A DNA stretch of 64,000 nt from Phorcus lineatus. Lineage: Eukaryota > Mollusca > Gastropoda > Trochida > Trochidae. The DNA is taken from positions 22,047,645 through 22,111,644 of the forward strand of contig OV121088.1 in assembly GCA_921293015.1 (NCBI GenBank), written 5' to 3'. The notes beneath the pieces are model-generated. The model did not search any database, had not been told where the DNA came from, and saw nothing but the letters and a program-made list of their open reading frames with translations. Below, in pieces: positions 37,508-52,200 of this stretch (position 1 is the first letter of the stretch; every line of letters starts with the position of its first letter). The translations under genes were made by a program, and so were the position numbers.

Positions 37508-40500
37508 ATGTCCTTTAAATCAAGTATAAGGGTAATATCCATTTATCCACAGTGAGATGGAATGTATGTTTTCTCCCTTTTCCCACTGCTTAATGTAAAT
37601 TACAAAGACATGACAGAGGTATAAATGTGCGTTTGGATGTTGGACCATCCTTCATCACAAGGACATTTTTGGAAGGCCAATTTGAGAGAAAAATATGTAC
37701 AGTCCATTGTGTTCATATTCAAGTTTGCAACTTAAAAAATAAATTTATATACGATTATTGCTTACTAGTTATCATAAGTCAACTTGTCATTTTCATTGTC
37801 TACTTTGTCCTTTGAAGCGCATATGACCTCTGCATTTCTCAAGTTCAAAGCACAAATAAAATTTATTTTGTTCTTCGACTTGCATTTATTTGATATTTTA
37901 AGAACACATTCCTTATCTGCTCCGCCATAAAACACTATTATTTGTCATTTGTTATTCTATCACTGTCGCAACTTAAATTGTCTTCAGGTTTTATTACCCC
38001 TGGCCGTGCTTAGTCTTAATTCAAAATTCAAATTCGGGAGTAACTGTCAACAACTATTCACATTTAAAATTGTTTAAAAAACCAAAAGCACTTGCATCAG
38101 GTCTCCTTATATCAATATTATATTTGGATTATCTTTTCATACCGTAGTTTTACCCAATGTGTGATGGTTGATATACTTACAAGCATGTTGAATTAACAAA
38201 TGTTAAAGTTTGATATATTTTTTTATAGGAACCTTGTTTCAGGTTCTGGATTACATGAGGATAATACTGTACAATTCTGTGTCAGGTCTCTCAACAAGTT
38301 CTGTTGCATTTAGAAACATTTACCAAATATGACAATATTACGAGATGTCAGACAATTCAATGACCTCGTTCTAAGATTTCAACTCGAAATATGGCTCCTA
38401 TCCTCAAAGGGATGTTGACTTTGACGAGTGATATATAACAGTAAAACATGCATACTAGCCGAACTCCTGGCGTCGAATATACTTGCAGTGATTCATCGAT
38501 ATTACTCGCACGTTATGTTCTCCTGAATATGTATTTAGTTATTCATTGACCCTATTTCTACCTTTTCAAGGGAGTGTACATAAATACAGCATTACACACC
38601 TATCGAGGAGTAACTTATAAAGCTAATAGAATAATTCAGAATTCAATTGACCAACAAAACATGGTTTCAACACGCTATTCACTGTTAGGTTATACAACTA
38701 AGTACGTAAACATCGGTTATGAAACACAAGCGACTGACCCTATACGGGTTATTGGCGAGAAGTAATGAAAAGCGACTGTAAACAAACAGATGGTGTTGAC
38801 AGAAGTCGTCCGTTGATTACTTTGTGTCCTTTCGCGAGCAATGCCTGTTCAGGACGAGTGGGGGCTCATTCGAGAGTAACTTTGGGCGTTAAAGGAAAGG
38901 AGTTTGTAAACCTGCAGTAGATGATCATGTCCCTATTATTGACTGTATATTTAACTCAACAATCTCAAAAGCATAAGCTCCATGGTCAAGAACATACGCA
39001 AACTTGTTGCCAGATGCATGAAATGTGGTTTGGTGGAGTCTATCTGAACATTAATAATGTGCCTATTATGAAACAAATTAGTTACTTATCCCCTTGTCTA
39101 TATTTTCAACTTATAAGCTTTGAATAAAAACGATTTAGATGAATCTTTTAATGTCATGTGAAATAAATATATTGTACTACAAGTGGTAAACTTTCAGAGT
39201 ATGTCTTATGATGAAGTCGTTCTATGCATTTTCAGATTAGATTGATGGTGTCTCTAGCCTTAACCTGACGATACACATACATGCATTTGCATTCTTTTCT
39301 AGAAGAGACCATGCTTTTGGTTGATGAACTACCTTTTCACGTTGCTACTTTGCCAGAAAAGCAAGCAGACACAATAATCTTGACATTAGTACCATACACT
39401 AAGATTCATGCTCCACTTCAAACTGAAGGAAAGGAATAAATATTTTTTTTGCCAAAATCCACTCTGGCTCCAGCATATACTGAAAGCGTTCTGAATTTTA
39501 CAACGACATCTAGCATTACACCATTTACCTAACTTGTTCAAGAATTGCTACCCATACACTTTAGATTGGTTACATTATATATATTTTTATATAGGTTGTC
39601 CGATTTCTTACACAAACAAGGTGTGCTACAATAACAACGGACCGTCAAAATGAAATAGGTTGCTCTGCTTATCTGAAAAAGTAGATACCTTCTCGTAAAT
39701 CAGAACTTTAAGTACTTCAACACGTTTCGTTGCCTTTCAATAATAATATTCTGCACGTAATTTCAATACTTCTTTCAAACCACCAACCTTCCCAAATAAT
39801 TTTGTGGGAATCGATATTTCATTTATTTATTTTAAAAGTGTCCTGAATCCCTACCCTTTCAACGCTATTAGAAGGGCGCCCAACTTCCCATTTTTCTCTT
39901 GAACAGACCATCAGACTGCCTGTATGTACAAACACACTGTTTGATCTCTAATGCAAATAAGACCTAAATGATAAACGAGAGGAAATAGGTTCATGATGTT
40001 TTCAAGCATGTTCCTTGACCTTGGTTTCAACTTCTTCGCGTACCAATCTTATTATGAGAAATACAAAGACAAATTTGACCACACTTTGTGTATCTTTGAA
40101 TACGTACTAGGTGGTCAGAAACTCTAACTCCATTGCTATGAATGGATTTTCTCTGAATTATTTTCGGAGTATTTGCAATATCCTGAATGACATCGAGTAG
40201 TAACCTACACAAAAGGTAGACTTTTCCTTAAATGGTGAAATGGTCATGTGAACTATTAGTGATCAAATGATTCAAATATGATAGATCAATTAATACTTTG
40301 CCTGCACTAACAAACAAATAAAACGAAAAAAAGTGACACGAGTATCCCCAACACATTACAAATACTGTACAAAACAGTGTAGTTATCCTAAAACGTATCC
40401 TTTGAACGGTGTTCTTGTTAAAGTTTTGCACACTGAAACGTTAAATGTTACGTGACCATGACTCATCTCTCAGTGAGCAGATTCGACTTCCTACAGAAGT

Positions 40501-40801
40501 TGTATTTCGTTACTACATATCATGGACACGTGTGATAAGAATAGAAACAACACTCCGCTTTTATAAACCATTCTGATGATAAGACATTAACGACCCATGT
40601 TTATGAACAAGAAGATTAGGCATAGAAAGGTTTGTGTAAAGATACTTAGTTTACTTTATTATAAATTATGTCGATTTATTATCTTTATAAGCTAATAACG
40701 AATTTTGGATACTTCAATATCTTGAAATCCCATCGTGAACGATGAACGATTTCCGTCAGATATATATTCAGTAAACTAAACTTTTATAATTTTATTTCCA
40801 G

Positions 40802-43800
40802 TGGTTTCAATATGTTCCTCCCAAACGACCCTCAAGGCATCTATTAACATGACGGGGATCACTGGGGAGGTATCCTTCAACCAACAACAACCGGGTAGCA
40901 CCATCAACGTGAACTTTGACCTCTCAGGGTTATCGGGTACTGTGCAGGTCGACCTCCGCCAATCATGGGTTGATTACACGGTGCAGTATAAGTGTGCCGG
41001 TGACGTCATAGGCACCAGGTTGGCATTAAGTTTTTCATTTAATATAGTGATGTTCTCATATTTTCTAAACAGAAGTGTCTACTTCTGTTTTCCTGTGAAT
41101 TTCGCACCAAATGTACGCATAGTATTTGGCTAAAAGCTGTTATTTGACTGTCTAAAAGCAGATGGGTTTGCCGTTTACATATTTAACTGTCACCTTTCTC
41201 TTAGTCCAGCCAGCTTGTTTTTTGGAATTTTAAGATGATTTCCTCAACTTGAGCAGATACATTGCTGAAACTATTTTCTGTGGTTTTCTTAAATGTTTTC
41301 CTAATTACTGTGATTTTCTTGTTCATCATCAACTGCTTTATTTCGTACGTAGGCCATAGGCTAAAATACATATATACAATGATACATATTATGCAATAAA
41401 ATATATACATAATGTTGCTTAATCCAAGTATTAAATCGTACATAGTATCTTTATTGTGTTTCTGTCCGTGATCTTTTTTTTATACTCAATTTTTCAAATT
41501 CAAGGTAAAAAATCTTCACGCTGCAGATTAAGAAGCACATACTACAATTGATTTCCGTCATTTATGTCATTCTGTTGTAATAAACTGCCTCCATTTCGGG
41601 TATGGAAGAGAAAGAAAATGTTCAAGCTCGTACAACACCCCTATACCTAAGCAAATGCCTGTACGTTAGTAATTCATTGATATGTATATGTTTCAACCAA
41701 TGAAATTATGCAAGGCACCTAAAGCGAAATATCTTTGAACTTAACGTTCTCGTAATCCGGATGCTGTCGAAGCAAAGTGATTAATTGACAGGTTAATAAT
41801 AACTTTACGTAGTAAGTATAATAGATATAAGAGTTCAAAGGAACTCCACGGATACATATACGCTGATGTTGGGCTGACATCACTCAGACTGGTGAGTTCT
41901 GGTAATGGTCGCCATTTTCTAAGTCTTTGGATACAGCTTTTTCCATATACTGACTGACCAAGTGCCTTAATTCGATATACTAAATATCCTTTATCGATTC
42001 CCTTCTGCTCAGTTTTTGATAATCCCAGAAGTTCTATTACATTTCTGTTATCAAAAGACCTTTGGTAGATTACGCATTTCATCAAGACCTCTTCTATATG
42101 TTTGTTTATCTATTTGTGATATTCTTTGGTCTTGTCACTTCGTATATAGTCACATGTAAGAACTATGACATGAACGTTAATCAAATTCTTTTAATTATAT
42201 TTCATTATTGATTAATACATTATAATTCATTCAGCCAAATACAAATTGCTTAATAACTACCAATACAGCAAAGATAAACCGGCGTGTAAAGTTTACAAGG
42301 TTATACGCATAGACATTTCACTAACACATTAACCTGACAACTGTGTTGTACTAATACGCAGCAAAACCATGAACATTTAGCGTCTATATAAGGATTTTAT
42401 AAGAGTAAAGCGGTAATTACAGGCATGACTGCATCACATCAACTGATGATTTACATGAGTTAATACGAGTGGTACTTTGTGCAAGTTCGTCCTTGGATTA
42501 CTTCGTTAGAAAAGGGGACAATGAACAAATCTGAATAAATATGTTTAATGTTCAGTAAAACTTAATTTCTACGACATAACCACTAACTTCTACAACTTTT
42601 CAGCTACAATTCCAATACTGCATGGACGATAAGCACCGGAAGTGAAGTGAAGTCCATTCCCTCCTCCGTTGTTAATGACGTCAAACAGCTGATGGGTGAG
42701 TGTAGGGCGTTGTTGAGAAGTTGAAGTTAACCGTCGTCTTTAACATGAATCAATAAGCTCCAAAACAGTATTTTTAATACTTAACACTCAACATGAAAAA
42801 TTCGCATTATTTTAGGGATTGGTGGCCAAGAATTGTTTTTAAGCCTGGATCAAGACAATCTCATTGAAATGAAATTTAACATTGCCGCACTGCGTTACAC
42901 ATATTATAGATCTCACAAGACACCTTTACTCAAGCCTACTGGTTCACCTTTGACTCCAATTTGACCTCTTGATCCCATTGGCTTGATACAGATAAGTTCA
43001 AGCAATTACAATGCACTTCTTTCGACGGCCATAAATTAAAGTAGATGTAATTTAATTAATTGAAGTTGAAAAACTCTTATAACCTTTCCATTATTCAAAG
43101 AAAAAGTCATTGCATATGTCTTTCAATTCAATAAAAACTGGACATAATCGGTTATGGCATCTCAGTCTTTGACGGAACGAGTGTCAATCTCATTACCGTA
43201 TTCACATCGAATATGACTGGTATTTAAGTCTGTTTTGGTGTCTTTCTCTTATCAACATGTTTATGGTTATTTATTGTCGCGAATTTAATGGGATTCCAAC
43301 GAATATTTAAAACTAAAAGACGAAACGTTTATAGCATTTTGATTGATCCTGTCTTCTAAAGTATTTGGTTGAGGTGTGCAGAGATTGGTTTCGAACGATA
43401 ACCAAATACTTTAGGATTTGACTGTTTTGTCCAATAATCAGAGCAAGGGTAAATTGAAAGCAATGAAAAATAGTTAAAAATGGATTCATTCGGATATCTA
43501 GACTGCTCGACAATATCATTCTCTCCAAACAGAGATAGCTCCGTCATAAATTGATATACAACCTCTGTCTTAATACGAACGTTGCTTGGTCTTGAGTTAT
43601 TTCCGTAAGCTTTAAAAAAGCTAAACTTTATTCGAATAAGCACCTTGCACTTTGAGTCTTTACAGAACACAAACGCTTAATTTTGCAACCGCATCATCGC
43701 ATAGGCCTGTGTGACAACAAATATGTTATTCATGCATTCGGTGTTTTCATTGGCTGAAATATTGCCAGGTAGTTTAAGTTACTATTTTGCGCCGGTAGGG

Positions 43801-46800
43801 AAAACTGCCGGAAGCCCGAGAAACCTTCGTTTGAAGACAGAGGTCGTATAGGAATTAATAACGGAGCTACACCTGTGGGGAGACAATGGATATTATGGAA
43901 ACAGTCCGAAATGTTCGTTCTCCGATTGCTGAAGAGCCTAGACATACTAGATACAGAATTCGTCCGCACCCTAGAATACGAGGCGAACTCGCTTATTGGC
44001 TGATATAAATTATGTCACAGCCAAACCTGACGGCTCGTTTAAGGGGGCCTGGATAGGTCTAAACGCGTAACATAGGAGAGCATTTTAAATTTCATTTCAA
44101 TGAGATTGGGATCAAGAGATATTGTAAAAGATGAACAGAACTTCTGCAATAAAGCACATTATATATGGGTGCATCATATGCATTCTTGCTTAGTAATCAT
44201 CCGTAAACATATTCTTAAATGCTTGACTATTTTACGCTTACATTTTTCTCACTAACAGGTCGGAGTGTGTTGATTACCATGGGCAGTAATAAAGCCTGTG
44301 GAACACTCATGCTGGAATCCTCGACTTACTTCACAGCGATGGTTCGTCTACAAAATGGCGGGATTAATGGTGAGGTCTGGTTTCGGCAAGCTCAAGGAGA
44401 GAGAACAGAAATACTCACGGATATGTTCGATCCTTTCCAAACAACAACTATGTCGTCTTATAAATGGAAGCTTTTCAATGGAACAGGCATGGACTGCAAG
44501 ACAATGTCTTCCCTCTTCAATCCAACTTCCACAGACGATACGTCATGCTCAGTCATGAATAAGGAGGGCTGCCCAATTGGAAACTTGGATGGTAAACTAG
44601 GAAATATTGAGGTGGGCAGGACACAAGGATCAACCAAAACGTTTTATCACGATACCGTCCTACCCCTTAATGGCGCCAATAGCATCGTAGGAACACATCT
44701 TGCAGTCCTTGACAGTTCGAACTCTATTATTTCTTGTGGACATATTGTTCAAGTGAACAACAAAATAGCAATTGCTCAAATAAATAAAGATGGTGTCATA
44801 GGCATAGTCAAATTTGATCAAAGGTCACCATTTGACGTGACCAACATATACATCAGCCTTATCAAATTAGACAAGAAGGCTGGTGGGCTCCACATTCATG
44901 AGTTTCCAGTCCCGAGTCAGATCGAGGCTGATGATCAGCTGTGTAGTTCCGACAGTGTGGGGGGTCACTGGAACCCATACAAACAAGACTTCCCTGGGTC
45001 TGGTTCTACGGCAGACATGTACGAAGTGGGAGACATCAGTGGTAGATACGATATGCTAGAAAATCTTGATGAGTACTACACAACTCTCTCGGATATCAAC
45101 ATACCAATGTTCGGACCAAATAGCATCGTTGGCAGGTCTGTAGTCATTCACAAGAGTCCATCAGGGAATAGATGGATTTGTGCAAACATAGAGGTAATTG
45201 GTGCCATGGCAACAGCTTCTGCAACATTTAGGTCGAAAGTTATTGGGAATGTTATATTCAGTCAGGCCTTGGATGACCCGACATCGGACACATGGGTCTT
45301 CGGAGAATTGAATTATGGCGATGGCGTGTCCTCTAACAGCACAGACCACATGTGGATGATTCACGAGAACCAGGTCAGCAACACAGCAACCAATGACTAC
45401 TGCTCGAATCCAGGTCCGATGTTCAACCCTTTCAGGGCCAAGAAAGACGGTGACTACTCATCTCAATGCAAAGCATCAAACCCTCTTCGTTGTCAGGTGG
45501 GAGATGGTACGAGGATGACAGGTCCTCTGGCGATACGGTACAACACAAAGTCTAAGAAGTTCTTCTATACTGTCAGGAACATGCCTTTAACTGGCCCAGG
45601 CAGTATCATAGGGAAGTCGTTATTTATTCATGCCGCAAATATGGGAATGAGCGTCCTTGATTGTGCCAATATATATCATCTGAGGATGAGGGAAGCTATT
45701 GTAGATTCCTGGAGCAATGATGTAAAAGGATATTTCAAGTTCTCTCAGCAGTATAACATTATTTCTTCTCCAACAAAAGTGTCTATTAATGTTACCGATA
45801 TGAACAGCATAGCCGGAAACTACCACGTCCATCTGTTTCCGGTTCCCCCTAATAGTGACAATCCTTGTTCCGGTAACAGCGTAGCCGGCCATTACAATCC
45901 CTTCAACGTGGTGGCGGCGAGTAGTCCTTCACCTAAAAATGGAACTTTTGATAAATACGAATCCGGCGACCTCAGTGGAAAGAACGGCCAATTCGCAGAC
46001 ATGAACAGCTACGACGGGGGCTACACGGACAATATGCTCAGTCTGTTCGGAGTCAGAAGTGTCGTTGGTCGCTCAGTAGTAATTCACAAGATGGCGGACG
46101 GATCTCGTTGGTCGTGCGGGACTATACGAGAAGACGAGATTATGACCGGAGGAACGATGCATCGGGCGATAGCAGAATTTGACACACCAGACGTAAAAGG
46201 GCATGTAGTGATGGTAGGTTTGTAGAAAGTTAAATCGAACATTTTATTATACTTCTCCTTAAAACCATGGTCAAATAAAACGGAAGAATAAATCACCATA
46301 AAAGACTTCGTGAAAATACAGGATTATTTCCAAAACGTTAAGATTAGCCACCATTAAAACTACCTGAAATAAGAGAATGTTGAATCTCTGTCATTGTTAC
46401 AATTGTTTGAAAACGGACAGCAAATGATAGATTTTGGATTAGAACTTACAAAGATAGATATATCGAATCCATTTTGTTGAAACCATTTTCTCATCCGTTG
46501 AAAATACGCTTAACCGCCTTAGTTATTAACCCATCACCTTTTATTATGTGCCTAGACGCAATACATCTACCCAGATGGCTCGATGAGTGACACAACAGTG
46601 TACATATACATCAACCACACCGACAGCTCCACGGAGGTGAGTGACGGCGGCTTTAATTTCACCGTGTTGCACGTGCATCATGATTTACTTGCTCATTTCC
46701 GCTGGCACGAATAAGTAAAAATATCTGCGTTTTTGCTGATTAATGTAACGGTTGACTTTGTGGCTGTTGTATATCTCTGATTGGCTGAAATTAAAAATAT

Positions 46801-49275
46801 ATATTGTAATTGGTTTACATCAAACATCTATTTCATCTGTAATTGCGTTTTAGTGCCACAGTAGGCTATCTAAGATGATAAAGGGATTAACCTGACTGAA
46901 ATTTAGTTAAGCTCCATTTAGGATTAGAATTTTGAATTCGGCAACATTATGATAGTATGATGAAAGTTTGCATATCTATTAAGTAACTATAAACTCATCA
47001 GTCAGAAGACCTTTTTCCGCCAAACTGATAACATGAATTTTGAAATATATCTCGTGATTTGTGTTGCAGACTACAGGACATGAGATCACTGTAGGAAGTA
47101 TGCCAGCATGGGGTGACCAGAGTTCCTCCACTGGGCGCTGTGCTAGCACCGGGGAGACGTATAACCCATTTATGGTCAACACACAGGTAGAGTGGGAAAC
47201 ATGGTGACTGATGACAGTGGTTCGTCAAACTAGTATTTTACTCAAAATTATCTTAATTATCACGTTGAACAGTTGATTTTTTGCAGGCATCAAGACTTCA
47301 TTTCTGTGGCAACCCCTATTTCCCCGCTTCTATAAAGGTTTTGAGACGCCCCTTGATTTGAATGCTTTCGATTTTAATCAATAGGTTTCTTTCAGACTGG
47401 TTACAGTGAATGCAGTATTCACACGCCGTTGCGCTGCGCTGCTGGGGATTTGTCCAGCAAACTTGGAACATACAGTGTCAGCGGTGGAAAGATGTTGAAC
47501 ACTGACATCAACCTACCTTTAAGTGGAAAACACTCGGGTCAGTGACAAGTTGTATTCTTAGACGTTCTTAATGGTCACAGTGAAAAATATTTTATCATAA
47601 AGTTTGAAGGTTCAATAGTGTCAATAAGATTTATGCTGTTTGTATGGCCATTATTTTATTCAAGTGAATGATTGCAGTTAATTTTTACAACTTGTAGTAT
47701 ATACAAAGCTTCAAATGCTTGGTTTTGCAAAATCAAAGTCGATTGTTTCTTCGCTTCAGTGATTGGACGATCTTTAGTTCTGGGCGTGGCCAATGGTGGC
47801 GCTGGAAAACTTGCGTGTAGCAACATCAAACCAGTACATTATGAGAAATCCTTTGTCTACATCAACAAACCGTCAGCCAAGTCTTTGTGAGTGAAACTGT
47901 TCTCTATCATTTAATGTGTCATATTGTTCCAAATCATTCCTAAACAATCAAATATTTAGAGGAAAGATATTTTATTAATCGTATTCAAAGTCACGATTGC
48001 TTACCCTTTCACTTAGATACTGCAACAAAATATTTATCGACAAAAGGTAATTCTTGTGAATATTGAAATAGACATAAGATGGGAGGTTATCAAAACAATC
48101 CGTTTAAAAGAAATATAGTTCAATGTCCCGTTAGGGTATTCTGTTATGGTGTTATTTCAACTATAGTTCTATACCATTGAATTTAAATCTTTAACTCTCT
48201 TTCAGAACGGACGTGGCTGATACATATGCCAAGGCACTCAAAATTAATAACTGGGACGTAGCAGTCTTTGGAGATGATACAAAGGGGGATTGCGGCTCTT
48301 TTGATGTTTATTTTATGGGTAAATAGATTACCAACAATTGACGATCTTATGCTCTTCATCAAATTTACAGTCTTTTATTTTAAAGGATGAATTCCATATA
48401 TTTATTCCATTACAAATGTAAATGAGACCTTATGGTGATCATCAGCGTAATCAGCTGTCTGACAACCTGGGTGGCTAACAAATAGGGAATCATTTATGAA
48501 AATTAATTTATGAGTTTGTTACGTACTTATGTTTTGGAAATGTATTTTATCGGATAAGTTGTATTTTGTCTTTATTACCATGAAACAGTGACCTGTAAAT
48601 ATTGCTTATATGAATTATTGAATTAAAATGTTTTCAGGACCATATGCAAAACAAAATAAAAGGAGATTCATAACCATGGTGATAAACAGTGATAACGCTC
48701 TCGGGTCATATCAACCATCAACGTGTTCGGCAGGTAGGTATAACATATAATCATGGAGGTTTGTCGACAATTCACAGGTAGTGCAATACTGATATCTTCA
48801 AGTGTTCAACGTAAGGTGGACTTAACGTCATATATATTCGTTCAAACCATTTCCATACGAAAACAAGAAGGTTGCCGTTGATAGAGGGAATGCTTGCTCA
48901 ACACTTAGTATAGTCTGCCTACATTAAAAAAGCATATTAAAGAAGCCATCTGGAGTAGGATGATTTGCATGTACATTCGATTCATTCTCAACACCCTCGG
49001 GTGTAAATCTTGATTAAGTATTTTTGGATAACATTTCATCTACAGTAATCGATGTAATGACTTTTTCGAAATGACTGATAACAAATATTTGATAGTTAAA
49101 GAATAATATTTTTAAAATGAATAATAAAAGCTCATTACAATGTTTATTTCATGTATAATGTTTGGATCCTCATGTAGTGCATTGCTGATCACCAACTTGT
49201 TTGATTGCAGACTCCTGTGTGTCATCACTCCTCCTCCTCGGCCTCATGCTCGTTATGAAGAACGTTCTTGTCTGA
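40802..49275 (+). CDS. Cu-only superoxide dismutase repeat protein (CSRP-type), 5' end missing
   Basis: Exons 40802-41018, 42604-42695, 44259-46213, 46556-46636, 47070-47186, 47396-47537, 47760-47886, 48206-48318, 48638-48733, 49211-49275 join in phase over 3005 nt (about 1000 residues). It is a chain of six or seven SOD-like domains, secreted or cell-surface. Two domains keep the four copper His: HIH (44891-44899), GH (44966), IH (45149); and HVH (45824-45832), GH (45890), IH (46085). The zinc-loop His residues are absent, as in Cu-only SODs. Intervening domains are degenerate (YKWKLF or MWMIH in place of HxH) but keep G(R/K)S(V/L)(V/F)I and paired Cys. The C-terminus, STCSADSCVSSLLLLGLMLV then MKNVLV, looks like a GPI-anchor signal. 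The 1955-nt exon carries several domains without introns. The first listed exon starts in phase 1, so a signal-peptide exon lies upstream, unseen. The 41018 donor (GTTGGC) is weak but the phase fits. Confidence 0.85.
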
Positions 49276-49818
49276 ATCTGTGATCAAACTACTTCTGGCA
49301 CGTAAATAACCTTCAAGGAAAAGGATCACAATAGATGTTGCCGAACAAAGATTTTCCCTAAAAACACTCCACGAATGTGCAATTCTTGCCGGGATGAAAT
49401 CAATTTTAACAATGCGTTTATTTGAAAACGAATGTGAAATGTTTAAAGAATGTCGGAGTTTGTTACCTGTTGTAACACATTATATTTCATACTTCTGGTT
49501 GTATTTTAAACGGGTTTATAATTATGTTTATCTAATAGTATGAAAGAACAAAGGAATGAGGACTGTATGCAAGAGAACTAACTCTGACAAACCTATTGAC
49601 CAATCATTTTCAAAACGTTAGAGTTAATCTTAACAGAAGCAATATTGGTAGATTGTATGGTTAACCCTACCCCAAACCCCTTATCCCCTCTACCCCTGAA
49701 TAGTCCTGGATAAGTCACTGTTCAGTTGAATAATATGAAATAATTGCAAAATACACTAATGCCATGATTTAATCAGAATATGTCAGTTTACAATTTTCTT
49801 GTTTTAACCTTGTTGGAA

Positions 49819-49823
<5 letters not shown>
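49276..49823. other. 3' UTR and downstream of the SOD-repeat gene
   Basis: No coding potential. No AATAAA hexamer is obvious just downstream of the stop; the polyadenylation site is not identified. Confidence 0.4.

Positions 49824-49892
<69 letters not shown>
49824..49892. repeat. (AT)n microsatellite, about 34 units
   Basis: A nearly pure run of TA dinucleotides, ending ATATGTCTGC. Confidence 0.95.
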
Positions 49893-49895
<3 letters not shown>

Positions 49896-50213
49896 TGCTA
49901 TGTACCTATTTTTTTATACATATTGAAATGTACATATATGAGTCTAAATAATTATGTGTTTATCATTTTTCTAATCTTTAATCTGATTTAAGTTAGCGTT
50001 AAGGGTAATGCCAGGGTATGATTGAATGGTTCGTCAGCATTATAAGATTGACTTCACCCTTTTTACTGCTACAATCGTCTTGCAAATCTAACTGACCCGG
50101 GTACTTTCCCTTGCTCCCTCACAAAGCTTTCCTTGCTATAAGAACTGTAACAAATCCTATCGTCAAAAATATATATTTTTACAAACCAACATCTATAGTA
50201 GTGAAAGAGCCAT

Positions 50214-50290
50214 GGTTCAATCCCGGAGTATAACTCCGCTTGTAGAGCTCCCGTTCGTCGACCATAAGGTCGGGGTTCGATTCCCAGTCC
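50214..50290 (+). repeat. tRNA-derived SINE-like head or tRNA pseudogene
   Basis: TGTAGAGCTCC followed by CATAAGGTCGGGGTTCGATTCCC has the layout of a tRNA D-arm remnant and T-arm. The Pol III B box GGTTCGATTCC is perfect at 50274-50284. The anticodon stem does not pair and the acceptor stem is not seen, so it is not a working tRNA. Confidence 0.5.
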
Positions 50291-52144
50291 TGTTTCGCGA
50301 TTGTGAACGAAATTACTCATAATCTTAGTGCAATTTAGCTGCTGGATGCATTTGATAACTTTTTCACCAAATTTTGACATATACCAAATGTCATTTCGCA
50401 CTTCCCATTTGATTAAGGAATTTATGGCATATTTATATCTAGTATAAAATAAAAACAGATAAGTTTTTCAAGACACAGTACAACCCCGATATTAGACCAC
50501 TATGGCACCTTATTAGAGTGAACCCGTTGGTCAATGTCGCACCTTCAGAGCAACCCGTTATTCATAGCCATTTATTTGGATCAGTGTTCAATCAGATAAG
50601 TAACTTTCATACTAAACCCTCCAACTCAAATGTCTCAAAGTGGTAACATTGTATTCATCATATCAAATACGATATGAGTGAGCGAAAACTTCAACATTGA
50701 AATTGATTGGACTTAGTACTTCAAATAATTACAAGGTCCAGTTGCACAAAACACGAAGGTAGTCTTAGTGCAATACTAAAGGATGGCACTAGGGTTTGCG
50801 CAACGACCACCAGATCTCCAGTGTGCCTGTATTGTCTGTCATGTCCTTTAACTATCGTTCTCTGTAGATATATTATATTTTTATATGAAAACGAATATTA
50901 TTCTTTTCTGTAATGCTCTTCACCAAATGAGATCAAATGTTCTTTGTGAAGATAGCGATGGCCTATGGTATTTATATGATTTGTCTGAGAACAAATACTG
51001 TTCATAATGTCCATTGCAATCATGCGTCGTTTGGAAGCACGTGAAGTAGAAACCTGTCATTGTAAAACAATCACAGTCAAAACCTAATTTCTGATTTCAT
51101 TGGAATGGTCGAATTTGTGAAAAAAATCATAATTGTTGTGTTTGTACATGGCTATTTTTATATGTTTATACATCACTGGCGATAGATGACGAAAACGTTG
51201 TTGAAATTTTTGAAAAATAAATGTATTAAAAAATGGATAGTTTTGCTTGCATTTTTGTACCATTTGTACACTATTTTCGTCATTACGAATTGCATCATAT
51301 GCTCATCCTCTTCTTTCATCATATTATAGCAAGTGCAGCTCTCTATTTGTGTCCATGCGGGTCATTCTGCACCAATATCGAACACATCTGCAAAAATAAT
51401 TTGCAAAATGTTTATGCCACTTATGCCACTCGACCCCCTCCAAAAACTGTGCTGGAAATGCAGTACTGACATCTTACAAAATATTTTCTGAAGAAAGCAA
51501 TTGATTTTTATCAATGGATTTTTGATACGTATAATCCCAGAATTCACTACCAAAAAAATAATGCATTGGGTAATATTTTAGTTGCTGTGACAAACCAGAA
51601 TATTATAGATGAATTCAACGTACGCTAGGTTGCAAAGCAATCTCTTCACGGGCATGTGACCAAACCAGTCTAGAAGTGTATAGTATTATTACTACCATCT
51701 CCACACTACATGTATGAATGCAATTTATGCAGTAGTAAACCATTTTAAAAAACGTTTTAACATAACCATCCTTGCGGAAAACAATAGGGCGACATGATTA
51801 TATTTCACGAATCTAGGACTCCGAATCAATTCCCCATTTTAATCCATTGATGACTCAAAAGAGGTAGCTATTGTGATCATATTGCGAAAAGTATATCTTT
51901 AATGCAAGATTCGGTGACCATTTATACCGGATATAGGACAATAACCTCCACCCCTTATGGAGAGAATGTGTCCCTTCACTTGCTCCGTAAATGCCTAATG
52001 CGATGGACTAGTCAATCTTCGTTAACACGTGCTCTGTTCATGCCACCAATGTTCTGAACGTGTGCTTCATGCTGTACTCGTCAAATAAAGAACATACTCA
52101 AGACTGACAAACAATCACTTCGAATTTACAGCCCATCGTAGCAC

Positions 52145-52200
52145 AATTGATATACGCGATATATCTTGATCAAAGGGTTGCAGGTTCGAACCTGGGCTCA
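52145..52200 (+). repeat. tRNA-derived SINE-like head or tRNA pseudogene
   Basis: TAGCACAATTGATATACGCG resembles an A box and D arm, and CAGGTTCGAACCTG at about 52181-52194 is a T-arm with a B-box core. The anticodon arm is degraded. The following sequence shows no SINE body that I recognise. Confidence 0.4.

Larger units (their letters stand above)
34960..40801. other. intergenic stretch, may hide the first exon(s) of the SOD-repeat gene
   Basis: No exon can be supported. The largest frames (35479-35886 on + and 35472-35837 on -) overlap each other and show no motif. The SOD-repeat gene needs an upstream exon with a signal peptide ending in phase 1. A short hydrophobic ATG frame at 38921 (MIMSLLLTVYL) was considered, but no donor in the right phase was seen. 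Repeats at 36184, 36385 and 37483 are listed separately. Confidence 0.45.

Noticed and set aside
38921..39127. Signal-peptide exon of the SOD-repeat gene (MIMSLLLTVYL)
   Set aside because: No donor in phase 1 was found after the hydrophobic stretch, and the downstream frame is not SOD-like.
50214..50290. A functional tRNA gene
   Set aside because: Only the T arm and B box are good; the anticodon and acceptor stems do not pair.
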